This document shows positions 22,352-28,969 of a stretch of 28,969 nt of DNA, in pieces; within the stretch, counting starts at the first letter, position 1; each line of letters begins with the position of its first letter. The stretch lies in the IMG/VR virus record IMGVR_UViG_3300036859_000781, positions 1 to 28,969 of that record. One strand, given 5' to 3'. This DNA is from a virus. Position numbers and translations under genes: made by a program. The notes under the pieces are model-generated. The model did not search any database, was not told the origin of the DNA, and worked only from the letters and a program-made list of their open reading frames with translations.

Positions 22352-22683
22352 TCGAGCGGCTGGCGGAGGACCCCGCGTTCCTGCGCCAGCACGTGCTGGA
22401 GCTCGGGTATCGGTTGGGGCTGAAGCCGTGGGAGATCGCGCAGCTTCAGCCCGTCGACATCTGGGAGATGACCGACGGGTGGCGCTGGCGGTTCAGCCGT
22501 GAGCTCGAGGTGGCGGCGATGATGGCGTCCGCGATCATCAACCGGATCCCTCTCATTGCCGAGCCCGTCAGCCTGTTCGACCTGGCGGAGCGTTTCCCCC
22601 AGTACGAGCCTACGGGCGGCGGTTTCTCGCGCCCTCCTGAAGACGACGACGTAGCCGAGGGCCAAGAGGAGCCGGAGGCGTGA
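21914..22683 (+). CDS. Tail assembly chaperone GT fusion made by -1 frameshift
   Basis: The overlapping frame 1 is open through the G gene's stop to TGA at 22681-22683. After slipping at 22318-22324 the fusion has 256 residues: 137 from the G frame, then 119 starting SRAAARRALIERLAEDP. The T part is helical (FLRQHVLELGYRLGLKPWEI, RWRFSRELEVAAMMASAIIN, SLFDLAERFPQ) and ends acidic. No ATG with a ribosome site is seen that could start T alone near 22325, although an ATG at 22156 exists in the frame well inside G. In lambda the GT form binds the tube protein and G binds the tape measure; the same roles are inferred. The stop overlaps the tape-measure GTG start. Confidence 0.8.
22318..22324 (+). 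promoter_or_regulatory. Programmed -1 ribosomal frameshift site (GGGAAAA)
   Basis: The heptamer GGGAAAA has the X XXY YYZ form, and its GGA and AAA are zero-frame codons of the chaperone gene (codon GGA at 22319). Slipping back one base re-pairs to GGG AAA and continues into the overlapping frame that stays open to 22683. This is the conserved G/GT arrangement of lambda-like tails. A following GC-rich stretch, including the GCGGCCGC palindrome (22330-22337), may help pause ribosomes. Confidence 0.82.
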
Positions 22684-25600
22684 GCGCCGCGACGAAATCC
22701 GTCAAGTACAAGCTGGAGGCGGACCCGTCCGGGTTCAAGGCGGGCTACGCCGCGGCCCGCAAGGAGGCCGACGGCTTCGTAGAAGACCTCGGCGCCAAGA
22801 CGGGCAAGCTCCACTCGATCCTGTCGGCCATGGGCCCGGCCGGAACCGCGGCCGCCGCCGGCATTGGCCTGTTCGTGGGCGCGATGACGCTCGCGGCCAA
22901 CGTCACCATCGACGCGACGAAGCACGCGGCCGCCTACTCCGACAACCTGATGGCCCAGCAGGAGCGGACGATGATGTCCGTCTCCGCCCTCCAGAAAATG
23001 GAGGTCGCGGCCAAGCTGGGGAATGGGTCGCTCGAGGGCCTGGCCGCGGCCAGTGACAAGGTCCAGACCGCCCTCCAGAACGGCGACACGGCGTTCGCGA
23101 AACTGAACCTCAGCGTCGAGCGCCTCAAGAACGAGTCGCCCGACGGTGCCCTCCGCGACTTCGCCAGGGCGCTCCAGGACATCCACGATCCAGCGGAGCG
23201 GGCCGCTGCCCGCCAGGATCTCCTGGGCCGCAGTGCGGGCGCTTTGCAGGCCAGCCTGAACGCCCTGACGAGCAGCGCCAGCGACCTCGGGGGCGAGCTC
23301 GACGGGGAGTCCGTGGCGGCGGCGGCGAACTTCCAGGACAAGCTTGACCTCCTCGACACGGCACTCGAGCGCGTGGAGCTGCAGTTCGGCGCCGCGATCG
23401 CGAAGTCGCCGGAGCTCGCCGGCGCCATCGAGGACGTCACCGAGGCCGTGGTAGGGCTGGCCGAAGGGATCGCTGAAAACCGGGACACGCTGGCGTTCCT
23501 GTTTGACGCCCTGGGCAACGGCGTGGGCCAGGTGCCCACCATCATCCGCGGAATCAAGCGCCAGGGCGACATCGCCGTCGCGGCTTCCGACGTCTTGACC
23601 GGCCGCGAGCGGTCCGGGCCCAACGTCGCCCGCGGCCAGGGCGGCATCTTCGATCCCGCCAGCATCGGCACCGCCGGCCCCGCGGGCGACGCCGCGGCAC
23701 GCCTCCTGGCCAGCCAGATCACCGAGTCCGAGGCCGCGTTCAGAAAGCAGGACGCGGCTGCAAAGAAGGTGGCCGACGCGGAGCTGGCCCGCATCGAGCT
23801 GGTGAGGAAGGCGCGCATCGAAGAGCAGCAGACGCGCGTGAAGCTCCAGGACGAAGCGGACAAGCGGCAGCAGCTGAGCCTGCAGAACGAGATCAAGTTC
23901 GCGGAGCAGCGCGTCGAGGCGCGCCAGCGGGAACAGGACGAGCTCGAAGCGGAAGAGGACCGTCGGATCGAGCAGGAGGAGCGGATCGCCGAGGCGACCG
24001 CCAACCGACGAAAGATCGAGGCGGAAGAGCACCGCCAGCACATCACTGATCTAAGCGCTGTGGCGGCAGGTCTCGACCGGATGGGCGACGCGGCCGGCGG
24101 CGCCTTCGGGACGATCCTTGGTCTCGGGGCGGGCTCGATCGACGTCTTCACGAACCTCGACAAGAAGACGCGCGACAGCATGACCGGGCTGCAGAAGTGG
24201 GCCGGCGTCGCGAACGCGGCAGCAGCCATCATGTCCGGCCCAGGGGGCGCGAAGGGGGCGCTCTCCGGTGGCATGGCGGGCGCCTCCGCCGGCGCGGCGT
24301 TCGGCCCCTGGGGCGCTGCGATCGGTGGCGGCCTGGGCGCGATCGGCGGTGCCCTGTTCGGTGGGCCGTCTGAAGCGGACAGGCGCGCGCAGAGCGACCG
24401 CGCCCGCGAGGCGGGTCTCACCTCCAGCGAGATCCAGAGGCTGTCGGGCGACTTCGAACGCTTCGGCAAGCAACTGGACGTTCTGCAGAAACAGAGCGGC
24501 GTCCTGGAGAGCCTGGCGTCGAAGCTCGACGCGATCCGGATGGACCGCACCGAGCGCGGCATCGCGGGCCTCACCGCGCAGTTCCAGCACATGACCAACG
24601 AGGCGAAGCTCTCCGCGTCAGAGCTCGCCCGCGTCGACGAGCGGATGGACCGCTTCGCCGACAAGCTGAAGAAAGCAGGCGTCGAGGGCGCGGACTTCGA
24701 CAAGGCGATGCGGGCCCGCCGGAACGCGCTCCAGAGCGGCGCCGAGGGCGCTGACCTCGAGGAGCAACAGGCGCGCATGAACCGCCTGTCGCTCTTCGCC
24801 GCGGCGATGTTCCAGGACCTGAAGAACCAAGGCCTGTCGACGTCCGAGGCGTTCGAGAAGATGGGCCCCGCCATCGACGCCGCGATCGAGGCGGCGAAGG
24901 CTCACGGCGTCGAGATCGGCGGGACGCTGGGGATGCTGGCGGAGTTCCAGCAGAAGGTGGCCGCCAGCCCGGAGCTCGCCCGGGCGGCAGAGTCCTGGGG
25001 CGACATCGTCAACGCGATGCGCTCCAGCGGGTCCCTCGACCAGACGGGCGCGAACGCGGTCATGGAGGAGATGGCCGCCCAGGTCCAGGAGCTCACGGAG
25101 AAGGGCTTCACCGAGGCGCAGCAGTCCGCCCTGATGGCCCAGGGCCTGATGGCCCTGCGGGACGCGGCCGCGGCTGGCACCATCGCCCTCGACGACCAGA
25201 CGCGGGCCATGATCGAGCGCGCGGAAGCGCAAGGCGCCTTCGAGGGTCTCGAGGACCCGATGAAGGAGCAACTCGAGGTCCAGCGCTTGATGCTGGAGGC
25301 GATCGCGGCGCTGACGGTGGCGTTCGGCAAGACCCTCCCGGAGAGCGTCCAAAAGTACATCGACAAGCTCAACGACATCCCCAACGTGGGCGGCCCGACC
25401 GGCTACGAGGGCAGCGGCGGTGCGCGACCACCGCGCGACGAGGGTCTCGACTCGCCGGGCACCGGGTACGCCACCGGCTACTACAACGAGTCCATGCCCC
25501 CCGGGCCGCTGCCGGGCGGCGGCACGCCGATGACCGTGCATCCCGGCGAGGAGGTATCCGTCATCCCGCGCGGCGGTCGCCGCAGCGGCAACACCGGGAT

Positions 25601-25763
25601 CACCGGCGGAGGCTGGGGCGGCGAGGGCGGCATCAACATCGTTGTTCAGAACGTCTGGGACGGCCGGGTCGTCGACGAGCACCACGTCGAAGGCCTGCGC
25701 AACAACCGCAGCGGCATGGCAACTGAGACGCGCCGCCATGCCGGCACGCGGCTGGGGATGTAG
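22680..25763 (+). CDS. Tape measure protein
   Basis: A 1027-residue protein, GTG start in a GTGA overlap with GGAGG before it. The N-terminus (SVKYKLEADPSGFKAGYA) and a hydrophobic helix at about 49-75 are typical. Residues 340-460 are a long charged coiled coil (AKKVADAELARIELVRKARIE and on). Residues about 500-565 form a hydrophobic Gly/Ala-rich block (GALSGGMAGASAGAAFG, then GAIGGALFGG) like the membrane-active segment of tape measures. The C-terminus (MTVHPGEEVSVIPRGG, NIVVQNVWDGRVVDEH) is typical. By the usual ruler relation of about 1.5 angstrom per residue, tails of about 150 nm are predicted. It sets tail length and helps deliver DNA through the cell envelope. Confidence 0.93.
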   Translation: MSAATKSVKYKLEADPSGFKAGYAAARKEADGFVEDLGAKTGKLHSILSAMGPAGTAAAAGIGLFVGAMTLAANVTIDATKHAAAYSDNLMAQQERTMMSVSALQKMEVAAKLGNGSLEGLAAASDKVQTALQNGDTAFAKLNLSVERLKNESPDGALRDFARALQDIHDPAERAAARQDLLGRSAGALQASLNALTSSASDLGGELDGESVAAAANFQDKLDLLDTALERVELQFGAAIAKSPELAGAIEDVTEAVVGLAEGIAENRDTLAFLFDALGNGVGQVPTIIRGIKRQGDIAVAASDVLTGRERSGPNVARGQGGIFDPASIGTAGPAGDAAARLLASQITESEAAFRKQDAAAKKVADAELARIELVRKARIEEQQTRVKLQDEADKRQQLSLQNEIKFAEQRVEARQREQDELEAEEDRRIEQEERIAEATANRRKIEAEEHRQHITDLSAVAAGLDRMGDAAGGAFGTILGLGAGSIDVFTNLDKKTRDSMTGLQKWAGVANAAAAIMSGPGGAKGALSGGMAGASAGAAFGPWGAAIGGGLGAIGGALFGGPSEADRRAQSDRAREAGLTSSEIQRLSGDFERFGKQLDVLQKQSGVLESLASKLDAIRMDRTERGIAGLTAQFQHMTNEAKLSASELARVDERMDRFADKLKKAGVEGADFDKAMRARRNALQSGAEGADLEEQQARMNRLSLFAAAMFQDLKNQGLSTSEAFEKMGPAIDAAIEAAKAHGVEIGGTLGMLAEFQQKVAASPELARAAESWGDIVNAMRSSGSLDQTGANAVMEEMAAQVQELTEKGFTEAQQSALMAQGLMALRDAAAAGTIALDDQTRAMIERAEAQGAFEGLEDPMKEQLEVQRLMLEAIAALTVAFGKTLPESVQKYIDKLNDIPNVGGPTGYEGSGGARPPRDEGLDSPGTGYATGYYNESMPPGPLPGGGTPMTVHPGEEVSVIPRGGRRSGNTGITGGGWGGEGGINIVVQNVWDGRVVDEHHVEGLRNNRSGMATETRRHAGTRLGM

Positions 25764-27127
25764 TGCCCGGCCTGCTCTCCGCGGCGATGCTCGCCGAGCT
25801 CCGGAAGCGCAGCGGAGCGGACGTCCATCCCGTGTTCTCGCTCATGCTGGACAGCGGGACGCGCGTGTACGCGAACACGCCCGGTGGATCGAGCACCCTG
25901 GGGAAGTTCTGGCCGCGGGTGATGCCTGGCGGCTGGGGTCGCGTCAAGCGCCAGGTCTCCGACGATCGCGGCGGGCTCATCTTCAACAACACCAGCGTCA
26001 CGATCCAGGACCCTGACCGAGCCTTCGCGCGCCTGGTCGCTTCCTCGCAGGCGCGCACGTTGCGCGGCACGCGGTGCGTCTCGCAGCTGGTCTCGCGCCG
26101 GGTCGACCCGGGCGACTGGTTCACCTTCTACGACGGTTACCTCGAGAACAAGGAGATGGTCTCGCCGTACACCTGGAAGCTGAACCTGCACCCGAACGAC
26201 CAGCCGCTCCGCGGCGTGTTCCCCAAGCTGGCGATTCCGCAATCGGACTTCCCGAACGCGGGCGACAAGACCGTCTATGCGCAGTTCCCGAACGTGATCT
26301 ACGGCGTCCACGACTCTCGGGCCTCGAGCGACCACGGCATGATCCCGTGCCCCTACGTCGATCGCCTGAACCCCTACCGCTACCTCGTGTCGCTGGGCTG
26401 GACGACGGTGCAGCGGGTTTACGTGGACGGCACCCAGACCAGCGCGTCCAACTACACGATCACGCACCCGACGATCGGCGGGCGCCTCTACACCCTGATC
26501 GTCTTTGCGGCCGACCAGGGGACGGCCGAGATCACGGCGGACGTCACCGGCTACACCACGAATGCGGACGGGACAGGGGGCGTCCTGATGGGCGTCCAGG
26601 CCCTCCTGCACCCGCTGGTCAACTTCGTCTGGGGCGACAGCCCCGGCGTCGCCTGGCTCTCCTCCGCGACGGCGCCGGTCAGCACCGCCGCGTTCGCCGT
26701 GGCGCAGAATTTCCTGGAAGCCATCGGCCGCTCGAAGGTCTCGCGGCGTTACGGCGGCGCGCAGCAGTCCACCGGCCTGGGTGTCATCGGGGAGTTCTGC
26801 TCGAGCGAGACGCAGTTGAAGGCGTTCTTCACGGCGGACGGCCTACTGGCGCTCGCGCCCGACGACCACAGGGTCACGACGCTCTGGCACACCGGGTCGC
26901 AGCTGGTCCGTCCAGCCCGTCAAGAGCTCGGCCAGCGTGGCACGGCCGGGAACCTGCGCCTGCCCTATGACCGCGACTCGATCGCATCGCGCATCACGTC
27001 CCAGTTCATCTACGACGACGTGCGCGGCCAGTTCGCCAACACGCTCGAGGTTCGCGACCTGTCGTCCCCCGAAGATGCCGCGACGGATCTCCCGATCCCC
27101 TGGTCGCACGCGAGCTACGCGGCATGA
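25763..27127 (+). CDS. Probable tail-tip/baseplate (distal tail or hub) protein
   Basis: A 454-residue protein whose GTG shares a base with the tape-measure stop (TAGTG). It directly follows the tape measure, where the distal tail or hub protein is encoded. Residues 1-130 include VFSLMLDSGTRVYANTPGG and an aromatic-rich segment (FTFYDGYLENKEMVSP) like phage tail-tip beta domains. Residues about 220-260 (VYVDGTQTSASNYTITHPTI) and 330-450 are beta-rich. No peptidase or carbohydrate-active motif is seen. The exact family (Dit, Tal or hub) cannot be fixed from sequence alone. Confidence 0.65.
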   Translation: MPGLLSAAMLAELRKRSGADVHPVFSLMLDSGTRVYANTPGGSSTLGKFWPRVMPGGWGRVKRQVSDDRGGLIFNNTSVTIQDPDRAFARLVASSQARTLRGTRCVSQLVSRRVDPGDWFTFYDGYLENKEMVSPYTWKLNLHPNDQPLRGVFPKLAIPQSDFPNAGDKTVYAQFPNVIYGVHDSRASSDHGMIPCPYVDRLNPYRYLVSLGWTTVQRVYVDGTQTSASNYTITHPTIGGRLYTLIVFAADQGTAEITADVTGYTTNADGTGGVLMGVQALLHPLVNFVWGDSPGVAWLSSATAPVSTAAFAVAQNFLEAIGRSKVSRRYGGAQQSTGLGVIGEFCSSETQLKAFFTADGLLALAPDDHRVTTLWHTGSQLVRPARQELGQRGTAGNLRLPYDRDSIASRITSQFIYDDVRGQFANTLEVRDLSSPEDAATDLPIPWSHASYAA

Positions 27128-27136
27128 GGAACGCGC

Positions 27137-28969
27137 GTGGCTGAGGTCTACCTCCTCCCGGACGAGACGATCGCCTCGGGCACCTGGACTCCGGTAGGCG
27201 CGGCCACGAACCACGCCGCGACCGACGACCCGTCCGGCGGGGACGACGACAACACCAGCTATTCCCAAGGCTCGGACACCACCTGGTCGGATCTCATCAT
27301 GGGCGTCGGCCCCATGACAGACGCGGTCGAGATCACGGCGGTCGAGCTCCAGGTCCGGTTCAACAACGCGGGCGGCGGTGCCAACCAGGAGTTCGACTTC
27401 GGTATCCGCCTCGGCGGCGTTAACTACCTAAAGGGCGCTCAGTTCGTCGTCTCGGCGGTCTACGCGAACGACCTGAAGGTCTGGACCGCCAACCCGGCAA
27501 CGGGCGGACTGTTCACCAAGACCCAGCTGGACGACGTCCAGATCATCCTGCGGACGCAGGACGGCGGCGCCCCGCCGATCGACTCGGTGCGCGTGACCAG
27601 CGCTCGGCTGAAGGTCACCTATCAGCCGCTGTCCGCCGAGATCGAGGCGGAACGCCATCGGGCGACGGCACGACTACGTCGCTACAGCGAGGAGATCCCG
27701 ACGGCCGTCATTCGGTCCATGCCAGAGGTGCTCGACAACGAGCTCATGGACAACATCACGATCGAGCACCCGGCGGCACCCTGGGAAGAGACATTGAACG
27801 GCGAACCCCTGGGCCGGCTGCACTCGGTGCGGTCGATCGACTTCGACCCGAACACGTTGGCGGTCGAGCTCATGGGCTGGGACCAGCGGCGGTTCCTGTG
27901 CATGGCCTACGACTCGGGCCGCACGGCGCGCGGCACCAGCATCGACGAGCAGGGCGTCGCGCGCATGTCCGCCGGCGGGGTGTTCTCCACGACGCGCGCC
28001 TCCAACATGTGGGTCGCCGACTGCGAATCACGCCTGGTCGTGGCGAAGGGGACCAACCAGCGCGGCTACGACTTCGTCGGGACCCTGGCGGACGCGGCCG
28101 CGACGCGATATGGCGCGGCCCTGATCGAGAGCGCGTCGACCAACCTGCTGAAATACTCCTCGGCGGTGGAGGGCTCCGGCGCCATCGGCGTCGGGAAGAT
28201 CGTGGCGACGGGGGCCGCCGGCACCTTCGCCGAGGAGGCGTCCCCGGCCCAAGCGCTCTGGGACGCGAGCGTCTCGGGCTTCGCCTACAAGTTCACGGCC
28301 GGCAGCCCGCACAGCGCCGACAAGCGCGCGACGTGGCCGGCCACGGCGAGCCAGGCCGCGAACACGATCGTGCGGTTCTCGATCGACTACATGAACACGG
28401 GCACCGTCTCCGCTGACCGCCTGCGCTGGGCCCTGCAGCGGGCGTTCGACTCCTGGTGGTGGAACGACAGCACTGGCGCCTGGCAGTCCGGAGCCGTCGA
28501 CAACCCGCTGGTCCTGGTAGCCACGCGCAGCAAAGACACCCGGGCGAAGTCGAAGGCCATCAATGTTGGCAGCAACAGCACGACGCTGACCCTGTCGCTG
28601 GCGGCGCTCTCGGGCGGGACGGCCGCCCGCGTCGACCGCGTCTACCACGTCCAGCTGGAGAACAAGGCCTGGCCCACGTCGCGGATGGTGACGGGCGCCG
28701 CGACGTACACCCGCGCCTCGCAGCTGGACTCCTGGTCCTCGCCCGCGATCTCCGCGACGAGCGGGACGTTCCTGGGCCGCTTCATCCCGGAGTTCAGCGC
28801 GGCCGACGTGGTCGCGGCCGGCGCCACCATCACGTTCTTCGACATCCAGTGGGACTCGGACAACGGGCTCCGCTGCGAATACGACGGGACCGACCTCAAG
28901 TTCACCATCCTGGAGAACACAAACACGAGCACGGCCAGCAAGGCGTGGACGGCGGTCGCGGGGACAGAG
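27137..28969 (+). CDS. Large tail-tip/fibre-type protein, partial at right edge
   Basis: The frame from GTG 27137 is open for all 611 codons to the window edge, preceded by GAGGA six bases upstream (27126-27130). The visible part is mostly beta: an N-terminal jelly-roll-like domain (about residues 1-165: VYLLPDETIASGTWTPVG, AVELQVRFNNAGG, IDSVRVTSARLKVTY), a short charged helical linker (AEIEAERHRATARLRRYSEE), a middle region (190-260) and a C-terminal beta domain (about 315 onward: STNLLKYSSAVEGSG, RVYHVQLENKAWPTS) resembling carbohydrate-binding-type modules of phage tail proteins. It is probably the next tail-tip or receptor-binding component after the hub protein. No enzyme motif is seen. 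The true stop lies outside the window. Confidence 0.75.
   Translation, partial: MAEVYLLPDETIASGTWTPVGAATNHAATDDPSGGDDDNTSYSQGSDTTWSDLIMGVGPMTDAVEITAVELQVRFNNAGGGANQEFDFGIRLGGVNYLKGAQFVVSAVYANDLKVWTANPATGGLFTKTQLDDVQIILRTQDGGAPPIDSVRVTSARLKVTYQPLSAEIEAERHRATARLRRYSEEIPTAVIRSMPEVLDNELMDNITIEHPAAPWEETLNGEPLGRLHSVRSIDFDPNTLAVELMGWDQRRFLCMAYDSGRTARGTSIDEQGVARMSAGGVFSTTRASNMWVADCESRLVVAKGTNQRGYDFVGTLADAAATRYGAALIESASTNLLKYSSAVEGSGAIGVGKIVATGAAGTFAEEASPAQALWDASVSGFAYKFTAGSPHSADKRATWPATASQAANTIVRFSIDYMNTGTVSADRLRWALQRAFDSWWWNDSTGAWQSGAVDNPLVLVATRSKDTRAKSKAINVGSNSTTLTLSLAALSGGTAARVDRVYHVQLENKAWPTSRMVTGAATYTRASQLDSWSSPAISATSGTFLGRFIPEFSAADVVAAGATITFFDIQWDSDNGLRCEYDGTDLKFTILENTNTSTASKAWTAVAGTE

Overview
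The window is a contiguous block of tailed-phage (siphovirus-type, HK97-fold) late genes, from a phage or prophage of a GC-rich bacterium. Every credible gene is on the + strand and genes are packed head to tail. Many stop codons overlap the next start by 1 to 7 bases, with frequent GTG and one TTG start. A phage origin is shown by an ordered set of recognisable modules: small and large terminase, HK97-type portal, S49 prohead protease, HK97-type major capsid protein, head-tail connectors, tail tube, frameshifted tail-assembly chaperones, a 1027-residue tape measure and tail-tip proteins. No integrase, repressor, replication gene or tRNA was seen, so lifestyle cannot be judged. The host is unknown. 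A lipoprotein, a probable beta-rich exported protein and a spanin-like protein hint at a Gram-negative envelope, but this is inference.

Layout. Positions 1-72 look like the end of an upstream gene, followed by a strong terminator-like hairpin (105-153). Positions 290-4034 form an envelope/lysis region: an M15 endolysin with an EF-hand-like loop, a lipoprotein, a small protein, a protein with two hydrophobic leaders and a Pro/Ser linker, a one-TM coiled-coil protein, a four-TM holin-like protein and a Cys-rich small protein. Positions 4042-8088 hold the receptor-binding region: a 788-residue collagen-like fibre with a duplicated internal domain, an overlapping GT4 glycosyltransferase and two small proteins. 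Positions 8114-10819 are the packaging module (HNH protein, a small ORF in a hairpin-bearing stretch, terminase small and large subunits). Positions 10821-16613 are head genes (membrane protein, portal, protease, a ribbon-helix-helix protein, a structured leader, and a capsid protein with an N-terminal membrane segment). Positions 16624-18135 hold a beta-helix gene bracketed by two terminator-like hairpins and a signal-peptide protein. Positions 18146-28969 are connectors, neck and tail genes. The last gene (27137 onward) is open at the right edge.

How it works together: HNH plus the terminase pair would cut and package DNA through the portal. The protease would mature the capsid made by the HK97-fold protein. 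The neck proteins join head to a long flexible tail built on the tape measure with help from the G/GT chaperones, made by a -1 slip at GGGAAAA (22318-22324). The collagen-like fibre is the likely host-contact organ and the adjacent glycosyltransferase may modify it. The lysis genes release progeny. The most unusual points are the fibre-glycosyltransferase pair, the membrane segment on the capsid protein, the DNA-binding protein and structured leader just before the capsid gene, the terminator-bracketed beta-helix gene, and the two-leader envelope protein.
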